This document shows, in pieces, positions 1 through 13,791 of a stretch of 64,000 bases of DNA; within the stretch, counting starts at the first letter, position 1; each line of letters begins with the position of its first letter. The notes beneath the pieces are model-generated. The model worked only from the letters and a program-made list of their open reading frames with translations, had not been told where the DNA came from and did not search any database. Source of the DNA: Azolla caroliniana (Eukaryota > Polypodiophyta); the NCBI GenBank assembly GCA_043228905.1, contig JBHGNT010000003.1, forward strand, positions 1,736,001 to 1,800,000. The letters are read 5' to 3'. The position numbers were made by a program, and so were the translations under genes.

Positions 1-1246
1 TCTCTTGGAGGGCTCTCACCATTAGATCATTGTCCATGATGCTCACAATAACCTTAGATATTTCCAACGCAATTGAATCTTGAGTTAGTGACAAGCTTGT
101 TGGGGATAGTTTCGATAAGTCTTAGCTAATGTTGTTCCAAATGTGCTCCTTGCTCAATATCCAAGCAATCATTTACAAGTCATAAATTTTATTTTTTCCA
201 TTTATAATCTACTCTTTAAAATTAGTTGTATATACGCTGTTAATTTCCCTTTTCAACAAGATGATATGTGTGAATGAATGGTTGGGCATTTTAGAGTTTG
301 TGAGTCTTCAAAGCTACTAACCTAGAATTTTTAGTGGTCTCAAAATTGTAATTTTGTTTCAAGTATTGTTTTTTGCACTTGTGATTTATATGTTGTGTAT
401 TTTAACATTGTCCACATGGGTTGTTCCAACCATTACCAATTTACAATGGTCCAATATAGAAGTTCATTTCTTTGAATTCTTTTATACATCTTCCAAGTGT
501 TTTGATCTCATTTTCATAGTGGCAAATCATTTTCCTCATAGTGTTTTCGATCCATAAGCATGTATCAACAACCATTTTCCATGAGTTATGATCTCAATGC
601 AAAGTGATCCCATCTCAAGACATAGGGAAGTGTATGACAACAATTTTTTCTTAACGTGGAGCACATTTGTAACAAAATGATTTGGGTCCACTTTTAGACT
701 TTTTTCAACTGGACTTAGGGTTGCAACTGCCCCATACTTCCACCCCAAAGAGAAGCTTCAATGTCACCCAAAGTGTCGAAAGTGTATTTCTTGACGACCC
801 ATCATTGAATTTCCTCACCATTGGACGTGTTCTCAAAAGCCCAATATCCTCTCTTTCCAGAGGACTACTGCTTAGTGATCGAAGGGAGAGAAGAAACCCA
901 TTTGATTTCTCACTAGCGGCCTAATGATTGCATAACTCAGAGGTTCCAACTGCTACAGTATAGAGGGACTTGAAACCCCACACGACCTCTAAGCCATGGG
1001 CGATGCATTCATTCGATCTACGATTCGAGGGAACTTCCAGGCCAAGGCCAAGTTGTTTAAGGATTTCTGGAGTTTCAAGTGGCTCATTACCACGGTCATT
1101 TGGGTCTACAAAGATCTACGGGGTTCCTGCGAGAAGCATCATAATCTTTATTTTTAGAGCTATTGACACTAAGCTTACAAGAGACAAAGAGAGAGGGGCA
1201 TATTTTGGAATTAAGAAAAACCCAGGGGTAGTGTCTTCACAATTCC
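1..1246. other. Gene-free left flank
   Basis: No protein family, RNA gene or repeat pair was recognised here. The short open frames are isolated and do not resemble any known protein. The last part probably holds the promoter of the hydrolase gene that follows. Confidence 0.5.
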
Positions 1247-1253
1247 TATAAAC
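1247..1253 (+). promoter_or_regulatory. TATA-like box of the UCH gene
   Basis: TATAAAC lies 229 bases upstream of the start codon. It is followed by a purine-rich leader with GA-rich and (AC)n tracts (about 1419-1437), typical of a plant 5' UTR. A start site near 1280 would fit. This is inference from spacing only. Confidence 0.35.
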
Positions 1254-1481
1254 ACTCTGTTTTGGAGGAAGAACAGAGACACAGATAACAGAGAGAAAGA
1301 GAAAGAGAAAGAGAGTAGATCTTTCTCTGTCTTTCGTTCTAAGCAGAGTGTAGGGCTAAAGAGTAAATAAGAAGAATTTACACAGAGTTTTGGAAGAGCA
1401 GAGAAACAGAGCAAAGGAACACACACACACACACACATACACACAGATAAAGAAACCCACAGAGAGACAGTGAAAGAAACC

Positions 1482-4400
1482 ATGTCTTGGTGTACTATAG
1501 AGTCTGACCCAGGTACTCATCTTATTCCTCCCCCCCATCTCTCTCTCTCTCTCTCTCTCCATCTCTTTTTGTTTACTTTTTGGTTTTGTTTCTGTGCATC
1601 CCTTCAAACCCTAAACCCTAAAATAAGAACAAAAGTTGTGCATATGAATCAACTCTTGCTTTTACATTTTTTGTGTAGAAGAAGATAATGTTAATTTCTG
1701 TTTATCTCTGTAATTAGAAGAAAAGAAGGGAGGAAAATGTCATTTTGTGTGTTGTTGAAGGCTCATTCATAGTACAATTTTTACTGTTTATTATTCTGCT
1801 ACTTCATTTCTTTCCAGGTTGAATTAAATCCAAATTTTGTAATTTATCAGTGACGCCATGCTATGTTGATCTATAAAATTGCTTGTATTACTAATATCAA
1901 TGACCTAAATACTTTTCAGAGAAATGAGTTTCGAATTGGTTAGGTCTCAAATCTTAATACTTGATTATGGGCTGTAATAACAATTCCCTTGATAAATTAA
2001 AAAATCTTTACTAAGAGGTTAATACAGTCAAACTTTCGATACAGATTGTAAAAGAAACACGGTAACTGGAAAATACATGATCATCGTGGAATTTCTATAG
2101 TCTCCCATGTTGTATGTTTATTCTGGATATGCTGATTTTATCAAGTGTCTTGTTATTGTAATTAAACAAACAAAAGTTCTCGTTTCAAATGATACTTTGT
2201 CACTTCATGCAGTAAAAGTAAGATTTTGACGTGTCACAACGAGTGACAAATGTATTGAGCTTTTGTGCTAACGTCTTTAGATGGCGTGTGCATATCACAA
2301 TTGTGTTACTTTATTAGCTCTTGTGCATGTCTTCTATTTGATATTTAGGGAAAAAGGATTAAATAATAAAGTTTTTTGTCTGTGACTTCTGGAAGTGAAC
2401 TCAATGGCACTTATTATTTGTGAAAGGGTGGAGTATCCTTTGCTCCTGCTCCATATCTTTAGTGAAGGCAATGCTCAACTTCCAAGTATATAGAAATAAA
2501 TCTGTATCCTGAACTAGGCTGTATTTGTTAAGTGTGACTGAATTCCACGTTTGAATTCCCATGCACTTATTAGACAAGATGAGTAATCGACAGTGGCCAC
2601 CATGAAGCCGTTTAACACATTTTAGAAAGAGACAGAAGTAACAAAATTCTACCTGTAGTTGAAGAATGCAAGAAATCAGAGGCAGAAGTAACAGAATTCT
2701 ACCTGTAGTCAGAGATACCTCCCATACCTTCCTAAAGATCACATACAAAGAAGTACAGACTTGAAGCCTTGAGGCAAATCCTTTTCTTTTTAAAAGTCCA
2801 TAGATCTTCTAATTCGTAACACTTCATTCCAATGGTTAGTGCAGGAGTTATTACAACGTTATGAAGTGTCTAATAGCCCAACAGAAATGTGTTTATGACG
2901 TGGCTGGATATTGGATGTTCAAACCTTGTATCACATCGGGATAACCTTTTAGGTTGATTCATGCCTCTTTCTCATAATCGTGGTGGAAGTATGAACAATG
3001 ACGGCCTTGGTTTTTTAATAAATTGATCCTGAGTGCTTGATTGAGTACAAAACAATCTAGTTTTTGTTGCTGTAATCCTTCCTCCAACTCCAGTATGAGA
3101 ATGCTGTTGATAGCATACAGAGGAGCCTATGAGAAAGCACCCTTGTTAGTTACATTGAACTCATAGGGACCATGAATCATCAAGTTTAACACGAAATTTA
3201 AGGAAAAAAATGTGAACCTAAGTTAGTGGGTTGGTGACGTGGAGGCTTGACAAGTAGGATGTATAATGCATCTGTTCTATCTCATAGAATGTTTTTTTTG
3301 GTGTAGGTGTTTTTACAGAGCTTATTCAACAGATGCAAGTTAAAGGGGTTCAGGTAAAACAATGCATTTTTGTCTGTTTTTCTTTCATGAAATGATCTTA
3401 AAGGATTTACATATAGGAAGCTAGATCAAGTGAGCTTGTAATTATCAATCGTAAATATTTATTTGAACTCACAGCATAAATATAAAGAAATTTGAGAGCT
3501 CATTGTGCTCTTTGAGCAATATTATGTCTTACATGCAGGATATGTATTGTATAAAACAGTCCACTCAGGTCTTTTAATGTAGAAAACTATCCTGTTAATG
3601 CAAAGGTTTTCACTTCATATAAACTGTAATTTGGTTTCCATATTCACATCATCATTGTAATGTTCATCGATTCTTTGAGAATGTCCATCCATAATATTTA
3701 CTCATTTTTAACTTCTCCAAAATCAACACGCACATGCACTTCTTTCTACTTTTTCTATTACTAGTACTGCTTACAAGTATTAGTAAGCATTACCGAGTCA
3801 TTCTGATTCTGATTAGAGAGCAAGTCATGACATTGCCCAATAAATATTTATAAATGTAATTGTTAACTTTTTTACATCAGATCAATATATTTGTTTCCAT
3901 ATTCATGTATGATGAGTACTCAGAGATGTATTAAACCAAACCATTGGTAGCACTAATATAATCAGTGTAAAGAAAAATAAACGTCATTACAGTAATCAAT
4001 AAGTTTCTGTAGATCTCACTCGCTTATTAACTTCGTTTTGTCTCTTTTTTTGTCATGGTTACAGGTGGAGGAGCTTTATAGCTTGGATCTTGAATCATTA
4101 AGTTTATTAAGGTACAAATTTGTGCATTTTAGGGTTTCAGTTTTTTTCATTAGTTAGCCTCATCGATGTAATTCTCTAATATGTGCAGGCCAGTATATGG
4201 TTTCATATTTTTGTTCAAATGGAGGCCAGGAGAGCGCGATACACGTCCAGTCATGAAAGAATACGATTCAAACTTGTTCTTTGCAAGCCAGGTAGGTTGT
4301 TAAGCATTGTATTACTAATCGAGTCCTCTATGCCTTGTGTTTTCTCATCTGATTTAAAAGAGTGTTTTCTTGCTTCTTATATAAACTAAAATGTAGGTAA

Positions 4401-5176
4401 TAAACAATGCTTGTGCAACGCAAGCCATTCTTTCGATTCTTATGAATCAACCAGAGATAGACATAGGTCCGGAGTTATCCATGCTGAAGGAATTTACAAA
4501 GGAATTCCCACCTGAGCTGAAAGGGCTCGCGATAAACAATAGTGAAGCCATCCGAGCGGCACATAATAGTTTTGCAAGGCCGGAGCCATTTGTTCCCGAT
4601 GAGCAGAAAGTGGCCGATAAAGACGATGATGTATATCACTTTATCAGCTATCTTCCTGTAAATGGTACACTTTATGAGCTGGACGGATTAAAGGAAGGAC
4701 CAATAAGACTTGGGGAGTGTGGAAGCGGTGATCCTGATAGCATGGATTGGTTGAAAATGGTACAACCCGTTATTCAAGAAAGGATTGAGAAATACTCTAA
4801 AAGCGAGATTCGGTTCAACTTGATGGCAATCATAAGGAACCGCAAGGAGATGTATAATGATGAGTTAGAGAGACTCCACCAACAAAAAGCCCAGATTTTG
4901 GAACAGCTCGGAATAAAGCATGAGGATCATCACATGGATATTGACTATGGTTTGAGTTCTTTTGGGCAACTTAGGAAGAATTTAGCTGAAGTGGAAACCA
5001 AAATGGCGAGTGTTGTAGAGAAGATAGCTATGGAAGAGGAGAAATTCAAGAAATGGAAAACAGAGAATATTCGTCGTAAACATAATTACATACCTTTCTT
5101 GTTCAATTTCCTCAAGATCTTGGCTGAGAAAAAGCAATTGAAACCACTCATTGAAAAGGCAAGACAGAAGACATGA
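1482..5176 (+). CDS. UCH: Ubiquitin C-terminal hydrolase, UCHL5/UCH37 type
   Basis: Cysteine protease that removes ubiquitin from proteins. The UCHL5 group associates with the proteasome lid or chromatin complexes (family knowledge). Five exons join in frame with GT-AG introns: 1482-1512, 3307-3353, 4065-4111, 4189-4291 and 4397-5176, giving 335 residues, close to the length I recall for plant UCH1/UCH2. The catalytic set is complete: oxyanion Gln76, Cys82 in NNACATQA, His157 in VYHFISY and Asp172 in YELDGL. His and Asp are 15 residues apart, as I recall for UCHL5. Residues from about 260 are a charged helix ending in the Lys-rich ULD-type tail. The start was chosen because [11 protein letters not shown] is the usual N-terminus and splices cleanly to exon 2. 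A (CT)n tract (1538-1559) lies just inside intron 1. AATAAA at 5360-5365 is a possible poly(A) signal. No defect is seen. Confidence 0.95.
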
Positions 5177-5365
5177 ATGCCATTTTCATCCCATTTCAAA
5201 AGTGTGAATCTTTGCTATTTCCCAATACAAAAAATTGCAGAGGATTACGCGTACTATGCTCTACTTTAAGCATCAAGTCATCCTTCAATTTTGGTGGGAA
5301 TTAATGTTAGAAGTGGGAAGACCAACCTTTTTCGATGAAACAAACATGTGCATGGTAGAAATAAA

Positions 5366-6554
5366 GCGACCACCCTCTATTTTTTGAGGTGGAGCTTTGA
5401 CTAATATTTAATCCTGGATGGGATCATATGTGAAATGCATGTGATGGTGGTGGGTGTGGGTTATTTGTTTTTCAAGTAAAACTTGCGAACCATGGTATAT
5501 AAATCAGATGATTGGACTTCGTTAAAAGGCATCTAAAATGTGTTTTTACTTCTTTTATTGAGTCAACTCATGAACCACATGGTACTTGAAGGGCATCTAA
5601 GAGTGTTGTTACTTGTAATCAGATTAGTCAACTTTTGCTGAAAGAATGCATTGTTGCTTGTTTTCCTAAGCGAACTTGCAAATCTGTTGGAAAGAAATCA
5701 GATTAGTTTGTTTTCCCAAGTGATCTTGCTAACCAGTTGTAAATAAATCAGATTATTAAACTGTGCTATGAATCACATTAAAGTTATTTGCTTTTCTTTG
5801 AAGAGGAATTTGTTTTATTAGCACCTGCCTTGCAGTCATTCGCTTAATAGTTTTGTTGTAGTTCGATTGTGTAGCACTAGATTTCTCATCAGCTTCCTTG
5901 TTATAAGGCTCTATATAAGAATCAGAGAAGGCATATTGGCTAAATATTATATATGTTTGATGTATCATGAGAAACAGAATGTACCTCAACATAATCACAT
6001 TCATTGTGTTTAGAATTTGTGCCTTTATTATGTCATTTTTCTCTTCTTTCATTGGGAAAGGTTAAAACTTTTTATGGGACATTTTCAAGATGATCCCAAA
6101 GACTGATGTTCTACAACTGGGTTTTGTTACTGGCTTACTCAACATTTTATTATGTCTTTTTTCACTTGATTGCACATTATATTGGTAAAGTTACAAACAC
6201 CAAATGATCATATGCATTCAATTAATTCTCCATCAATCTCTGAGCTGAATGTACAATAAAATTAAACTTGAGAATACCATACATTCTCTTCATTACTATA
6301 CATTTTTGGAGGATATCAAATGAGCAATAAATAATGATTCCTTCATTGAATGAGGAAGTCAAATGATAATTCCTTGATAAGGATATCAGATAATGACTCC
6401 ATAACTAAGGATGTTAAGAGTTACAAATTATGAATCATGACGCTTTATGATTCCTTCATAAATGATGATACGACCTTCCAGATGGAAGGACTTGCATGTT
6501 AAAATTGTGGTATGAACATCATTATGATCACATGGAATGCACAACAATGTGAAA
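5366..6554. other. Intergenic region between convergent genes
   Basis: A+T-rich sequence between the 3' ends of the hydrolase (+) and the methyltransferase (-). It should contain both 3' UTRs. Short repeated phrases around 5590-5760 (CAAATC...GTTGGAAAGAAATCAGATTA and variants) suggest local duplication. No gene recognised. Confidence 0.5.
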
Positions 6555-9500
6555 TTACACCATTTCTAAAACAGTCTCTGAAGAACTCGTCTTGTTTTGT
6601 TTAGGTGGCAAGACATAGTAATGCAACAACTTGCATTCTAAACCACCAACAGTAATCGGCCATTTCTTATTGCTTTTCATGTGCAATCCTCTACTTGCCA
6701 ATGAATTCCCACTTAGAGCATACACATCGGCATTATTACATCTCTTCTTCAAAAAACTTCCAAGGCCTTGCCAAATAGGAAGAACGTTCTCCGGTTCATC
6801 CCTGCTATTCAAAGACAAGCAACAAACATATTAATGCATAAGTTCAATTGCACCCTAACGACATTCAACAAACCCCATGGAAACTGAGGTTTAATGAATA
6901 GTAGGTCATAACTTCAATTGCACCCAAATGAGCCCCATTAAATTTGGAAAAAAACCCATAGAAATTGAGGTTTTTGCATCAGAACAATGAAAAATGGATG
7001 ACTTTTCAAGTTATCAAACTAGAAAAACAAAAAAAATCCATAGAAACAGTTTTTTGCATTTTGGAATATGGATGAATATTTTACCAGTTAAAAGAGAAAA
7101 AAAACAAAAACAGTTCCTTATAAATCTTTTTTTGGGTATAACTTTTGATTTTTCCTATTAAACAAGACAAATTTAATAATATACGGAAATCAAGCTTTGT
7201 TTTGCAGCTGCAATTTATTTTGAAACCTATTAAAAGTAGAAGAAACCAATTCTATGGAAACCAAACCTTTCTGCTTTCTGTAAGTGTATGATATACTTTA
7301 CCTATCAGAACCCAGTCGACCACCCCAAGGGGGATTAACTACGACCAAGCCTGGATTGATTGGTGGGATATATTCTTCGCAATCATTGCAGGAAAGGTCA
7401 ATAAGATGATCAACACCAGCGGATTTGGCATCTTTGCTACACAATGAAACCGCCCCTTCATGAATGTCATTTCCTAATAATACAAGTTCTTTCGGAGGCA
7501 AAACAACACTCTCGACTGCTGCTCTCTTGCATTCGTTCCACAACTCCTCATCAAAATCATGCCATGTCTGTGATCGATATATATAGCACTTTAAATCTCT
7601 TCTTAGAAAATATTAGAGAGAAAGAGAAGGCAACATTTTATAAAGAGTAAATGTTCATGAGTCATTATAACCATATCACTTAAGTTCAAGAAAAGAGTTA
7701 TTTTGAAGCTCTTTTTCTACACATGATTTCATTACAGAAGTGCTCAACTTTAAGGGATTGTACACTCCCAGTGGAATGGATGAAATGATAAACGGGTTTC
7801 CAAATAGGCCTCAAATGCATGTGATATACAGATGGTTTCTAAGCCTATTAGATTTGGGTTCTCTCAAGGAAAATGAATTCTTTATGGTACTCATTTGTAT
7901 GTGTGTAAAATGAAACCAGATAAATGGGTTTCCAAATAGGCCTCAAATGCATGTGATACAGATGGTTTCCTTCATTTTACACACATACAAATGAATATCA
8001 TTTAAAGATGAAGTAAGAAAAGAATTCATTTTCCTTGAGAGAACCCAAATCTAATAAGCTTAGAAACAGTTTTTAAAAATAAAATATTACTTCATTCTGA
8101 CGGGTATCATTTTAGTAGGGGTATATATAGTTTGTAGAAAAAGAGTGCAAGTGATATAAAGAGTTTTACATCTAAAATGACCAAGAAAAATCCACATATA
8201 ACGGATTCTCTCAATAGAATCTTGATGGGTATCATTTTAGTGGGGTATATATAGTTTGTGAAAATGAGTGCATGTAAAATGACCCAGAGAAATCCACATA
8301 TAACAGTATCTTTCAATAGGATCTTGATACACACATGATATACAGGATTTACATAGACCTATCATTACCTCAAAAGGCCATTTTCCCCAAGTCTTCAATG
8401 TAAACATAGCACGTGATTTCAACAGAGAGGTCACCTTTAAGATTTTGTATTTACACATTTTGCTATGCCAATGTGCAGTACCATGGAAACAGGAGAAGCC
8501 TGAATTTTATTTATGGAAAAATCCAGATATAAACAGGATTTTTAAAATAGGCCTCTTGGAATGCAAGAGCTATGGAGGGTTTATACATTGCAATTTGAGA
8601 CCCGGGCCTCCTTAAATACACCTCCCAAAACACATGCAACATAGAGGGGTTTAACTATGGGGATTGTGGTCTATTTACATAGGCCCATTGGGACACAAAG
8701 TGATATAGGAAGTTTCACATATAGTGAGCCATATCCATTTTAAATAGGTTCTCGAATCATGTCCAAGGTCTAATTTAAATTGATCTCCCTGACCACATGA
8801 TAGAGAGAGTTTACATAAAGTGATGCAGGTCAATTTTAAATAGACCTAGCAAAATGCAACTGATATGGCGGGTTTACATATAGAAAATCAATGTGTACCT
8901 GGAAAGTCCAATGTTGTCTCATGAGGCCTGGGGCTCGGTTGCATGCCATGAGTGCAGCTTCGATCAGAAAGGTTCCTGAACCACACATCGGATCTAACAA
9001 AGCCATATTGTCCCCTTCAACACGACGCTCATTAGACAGTCCAAAACCAGAAATCCTCGGGTTCCATCCAGCTATACTAAGTATCCCAGCAGCTATAGCT
9101 TCATTCAAACTTGCCCTATGCATCACATCCCTATATCCTCTTCTATGCAAACTTATGCCACTCATATCTCTGTATAGGGTTGCGTGATCCCGGTACAGCG
9201 ACAAGAACAAAGGAACGTCGGCAGATGCCCCACCCTCTTCGGGGGGTTGTGGTTTCAAACCCCCACAGGAATCCCGGATGGAATCACATATCGCATCTTT
9301 TGCTCGAACCGATGCAAACATGGTGTTGTTCACGAGATAGCAATTGTGGGCACGTGCCTGTACAGCAAATGTCCGGAAATGCCAAGAAGACCTTGAGCTA
9401 TTTGACATATATTTATCACCTCTATAGTTACCGGAATTGCGCTTTCCATGTGTGCTATTAAACCCATCATTTCCATTCCAACGATTTTGATCGCCATCAT

Positions 9501-9915
9501 TTCGATTCCGGTTCACATCATCCATAGCCAGAATCTCTTTCCAATCCACACATTCCCTAACAAATTCATATATGGGGTCTTTTCGAGTACCTTTCCTTTG
9601 TTGATTCAAGGGAGAAGACGCGATCTCGACAAGGACCCGAACTGCGGATCGGAGCCACAGATTGGCATTATAAGCTGTGAGAAGAGTGCCCGAGAAAGAG
9701 ACTCCGGAGGATCCGATCGCCACATCAGATGCAGAAATAGGCGGGTGCGAAAGCTCCGCCGATACAACCTCCTCGAGACCGGGGGCACAAGTAGCAAAGA
9801 ATCGATGGGTAGGGAGAGAAGGAGAACAGTTAAGGCGAGGATTAAGGGAGGTATTAAGAGGATGGTAATGAAGAGGGTGATTAAATGTGGAGGAAGGTCC
9901 CAAGCACTGCTCCAT
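6555..9915 (-). CDS. THUMP-domain RNA methyltransferase, RlmL/UPF0020 type
   Basis: Predicted AdoMet-dependent methyltransferase of the bacterial RlmL family, which makes N2-methylguanosine in 23S rRNA. The plant protein probably acts in an organelle. Three exons join in frame: 9915-8899, 7567-7302 and 6801-6555, for 509 residues. Residues 1-40 are Ser/Pro/Asn-rich with few acidic residues, like a transit peptide. The THUMP region runs from about 41 (FATCAPGLEEVVSAELS) to about 245 and contains an Asn/Gly/Arg-rich insert. The RlmL signature SLHRRGYR follows. Motif I is DPMCGSGTF (about 308) and the catalytic NPPWGG is at 417-422. The start is the first ATG of the open frame and lies directly after a CCTTT repeat. 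Intron 1 (1331 bp) holds a foldback and a tandem repeat, and neither interrupts coding. No defect seen. Confidence 0.92.
7835..8067. repeat. Foldback inverted repeat inside an intron
   Basis: Arms of about 80-95 bases (7835-7913 and 7972-8067) are inverted copies: AAGGAAAATGAATTC on the left returns as GAATTCATTTTCCTT on the right. The outer flank and the spacer also share a direct repeat, GGGTTTCCAAATAGGCCTCA (about 7795 and 7925). This would fold into a long hairpin in the pre-mRNA of the methyltransferase gene. It may be a MITE relic. Confidence 0.8.
8098..8335. repeat. Two-unit tandem repeat in the same intron
   Basis: A unit of about 120 bases occurs twice, starting at GGGTATCATTTTAGT (near 8102 and 8227) and both ending near ATCTTGAT. 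The copies differ by small gaps. No coding content. Confidence 0.7.
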
Positions 9916-9964
9916 CCTTTCCTTTCCTTTCCTTTCCTTTCCTTCTTCTTCTTCTTCTTCTTTC
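9916..9964. repeat. CCTTT/CTT microsatellite next to the start codon
   Basis: (CCTTT)n followed by (CTT)n lies directly upstream of the methyltransferase start (minus strand), so the 5' UTR would be a long purine run. Such tracts often vary in length between individuals. Confidence 0.9.
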
Positions 9965-12900
9965 TTGGTAGTTTGTTTCTAAGGTTTCATGCCATGGATT
10001 GGATGGTGTAAAGGCCTAGACCCCTTCACTCAATGTACAACAGATAAACAGGGGTTTTTGTGTTCTTTAAATACTTCTTCTTTGGATATTTATATCCAAA
10101 TCTTTCCATACCTCCCAGGAGAAGCCAGCCCAGGATGTTGCACCGAACATTCAAAGATACATGGTCGAGGACATCATCCATAGTACATACCATACCAGAT
10201 TGGTTTGGAGGCATGTAACAATTGGCAACGGTTCGGTTCGGTTCGAACCGACCTGCGAAACCGCGTCTTAATGGTTTAAACGGTTTGGTTTGGTTCAATT
10301 CAGGTTCATGTTCAGGTTTTTGTGAACGGTCTGATTTCAGTTTCGGCTTGGGGGTTTACCGGCTCCGCTCGGTTCGGTTCGAGCCTTTATTGGTTTAACG
10401 GTTTTCAGTTAAAACGGTTTGAAATTGCAGTTCAAACGCTTTAAAAAATTTACGTTTGAAATATTGAAAAATTTTAAAAATTTTAAATTAAAAGGTGAAA
10501 TTTTGAATTTTGAGCTAACTTGAAAACCAAAACCAAATCACAAAACGATGGTTTTAATGATTTAAAGGTTTAAACATTTAAAAGTCTCTAAAACTGTTTG
10601 GTTTGAGCTTGAATTTTTTGTAACAGTTTAGTTTAAACGGTTTTAGTTTAAATAGTTTCGTGGTTTGGTTTGGCTCAGTTTAAGTTTCAATTTTTTTAAA
10701 CGGTTTGGTTTGGTTTGAGTTTAACACTCTCGAACTAAACCAAACCATTGCCGATTGTTAGAGACATGCCCAAATTTTAGTCGATTGATCATCATTGAAA
10801 CTTTTTCTAGAACACAGGATTCGACACAAATCTACTATATCGGTCATACAATCATTATATGGATTGGTATAACACTTGATAGGTCATTCAAGACTCTCAT
10901 GAGCCCTAGGAGATAGGTCATAATCACAAAGCCCTCAAGTAGCTCGAATATAGCATAATGGTTTTCTAAGATTGCAATGATCGCATGAGGTTTCCGTAGA
11001 TTGATAACAATCCTCACCGTGGCATTTGTTGCATTGAAAAATTGTACAATTTCCATTCATGTCTCAACACAACTCGTGGCCTCAAAGTGTCGAGGTGGCC
11101 TCGCCCAATAATCGTCGTGGTTTCTTAACGATTTGATTTAGATCTCTTATTGGTTTCCTATGCATTTGGACAACATAAATCTCTTAATGGTTTGTTGGCA
11201 CCTCAAATTCATCAAATTTAAGAAAAAAACGGTTTGAAGTTTTCTTCAAGCCTCATTGTTGTCAAAATTAAAACAATGGCCTTGAATTTTATGTGAAGTA
11301 GTTAAGATCATTGTAACTGGATTCCCCATACGTGCCCCTTAACACACTACTATGTTGACTTGGGAGCAATACTTGATTGTTCTTTTTTGCCAAAATATTA
11401 AACCTTCACTTATTTATTAACCATAATTCCAAGGCTTATTCCATAATATACATAATACAATCACAATGACACATGGGAGGCCTACTAGATCAAGTTGACA
11501 CTGTCGTCGATTACAAATTCATGATGCCAAATCAAGAATGTCCCCTCCACCGAACTCTTTTCTTTCCTATCTTGCAATCACATACATGTGCTTAAAACTA
11601 TATTGTTTTGCCTAGATTGGGATATTTTTGTTTAAAATTCATGAACTTTATCGCCTCTTTTTCTAAACCCTAAACCCTTTTCAGCAAACAAACGGCTTGC
11701 AATAGAATATATTAAGCTAATATGGCACATGCTAATAACTACATTGAGGGTCCAATATGAGCGGATTGATGGAACAGATGATGCTTCAGATTTAATGAGG
11801 CTGAAATTCAGAAAAAGATGGTGTACTACACCAATGGCTACAGAAATAGGAGTGGATATACGATGGCAGTACGTAGTACCGAGATGGTTGTTCCCCCCTC
11901 CCATTAGATGATAGAGGGGCGTGAATGACACAACAAACATGGAGAACAAACATGTGGGCTATTTAGTTTAAGATAAATAAGTGATGTAGTCCATATGGAA
12001 GTGGGTAATGTCTAAAGTTGTGTATTGTATGTCATTCTAACTAATGGAGTATATTCTTCTTTGGAAAAAAAGAAGAAGAATAAATAAATAAATAAAAAAG
12101 CCCTATCCTGCATTTGTATACACATGCTTAAATCTTATATAATTTTGCTTAGATTGGGATGTTTTTGTTATTTAATATATTAACTAAACTTTTAATATGA
12201 AATTGTTTCCATTGCCTCCTCCACAAAAGGCTTGACATGAGGGAAAGACCCTTGCAAAATATCTCCTCGAGAAAAAGCTTGTTTATTCATGGAACCTATG
12301 AAGTGGCTATCTCATGAAGATTGGAGTGAGCCATACATTGAACCGTTACTTGTAATAAAATGTATTTATTACCCCCTATTTATTTCCCTTGCAATGTCTT
12401 GACATGAGAGGAGTCCTCATGAGGATCTTCATAAGAGCACCTTTTTCTCACATGGAACCAATTGAGTCATTCCCTCCTAAAGGTCCTCTTGAGTCATTCA
12501 TCAACCCACCCATTGGAATCAAATCTCCCAACCAACTCAACACAAAGGAGGTTGACAAAATTGTAAAGCCATCACGTGGGAAACCTTCTTAAAGGAGGCT
12601 CTCCACCAAATAACATATCCATTCTCTCATTAAAACTATGAAAATCGCTTTCTCATGAAGGCTTGTGTGAGCGCATGACATCTCGAAATGTTCACACTGT
12701 GAGCATGTCTTCCTATCGATAGAGTTTTGCCTCCACACTAATATCATTGGTTCAGGGATTCAAACCTTCATATCCCTATTAGTGGCGAACAGGGCGTCAG
12801 TTATTGTTAATTGCACTTGAGCCCCTAGCCTCGCATACCATAACCTCGTTTCTCACTCATGGTCCTTTTTTATAACTCTAGTTAAGAAGCTAATTCATAC

Positions 12901-13791
12901 CCTATGAAGGCTTAAACATCAAGCATACATATACATAAAAGAGAATGATTACACATGGTAGTACTAGTTTAAGCCATAATAATAATTTGGTGAAGGCCAT
13001 ATATACACATATTAGGGATAAATCTTTATAAAGAATATAAGGCAACCCAAAAGAGAAGCAAAGATAGACATAAACAAAAAGCAATGACAAGAGTGGAGGG
13101 CATTTTCTTGGCATTTTCTGTAATGTTTCTAGAGGGTGAGTAGCCCTATTAAGGAGGGGCTACATTCTATAGAAGAAGAGGAAGAAAACAAGCCATCACA
13201 CGCTCTTTTAGAGTTGAACAAGGTAGCAATGTCTTAACCAAATAGGTGTGCCAATTTGTAGTAGGCTTTAAACGACATGAAGAAGTACCTATTTGAGAAA
13301 TCCTAGTTAACACCATGTTCTTCTTTTTGCGACCCAATGGGTATTTGCACTTAAACATTTGAGCTTTGTGGAGGGAGAACAGAGTCGAAAAAGTTGAACA
13401 TTTGAATAAGTTGTCGACATTAAACATATTTCTTTCCTATTTAAGGATAGGAGAGTCCAAATTTGATGTTGTTTGTCTCATTGTATTCATTTAAAAAACT
13501 GTTCTTTTCAAAAAGTGTGGTAAAGACTAAATTTTGAGATCTCTTGCGTCAAGGTTCTTAGTCATATCACTTATAATAAGTCCTATTGAAACTTCTAACT
13601 ATTTAAGCAAATTGACTCTCAAATAGTTGCAAGTATATCCATCACCCATGGATGTTAAAAAGTATATCTATCTATCTATCTATCTATCATTGAACTCATG
13701 ATAGCCAAGTTAAAATCAAGAACGAATAAAAAAATATACTCTAAGTTGATAATCACAATGTTAGCATGTCATGGGCACATGTTAGCCTAGA
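9965..13791. other. Repeat-rich gene-free region
   Basis: No gene recognised. It holds a degenerate GGTTTGGTTC array (10215-10750), a (TATC)n tract near 13667-13688 and A+T-rich single-copy sequence. Open frames here are short and resemble nothing known. Confidence 0.5.
10215..10750. repeat. Degenerate GGTTYGGTTY array
   Basis: Imperfect iterations of GGTTTGGTTC, GGTTCGGTTC and AACGGTTT extend over about 530 bases, with some inverted GAACCGAACC-type copies. It looks like a decayed minisatellite or satellite fragment of the kind common in plant intergenic DNA. No function is inferred. Confidence 0.7.

Noticed and set aside
682-1251. Two open frames of 80-93 codons at the left edge
   Set aside because: No recognisable domain, no neighbouring exon that extends them, and composition like the surrounding non-coding DNA.
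8836-8898. Continuation of the methyltransferase exon 1 frame past 8899
   Set aside because: A canonical GT donor at 8898-8897 and a clean in-frame acceptor at 7567 give the conserved continuation; the read-through residues match nothing.
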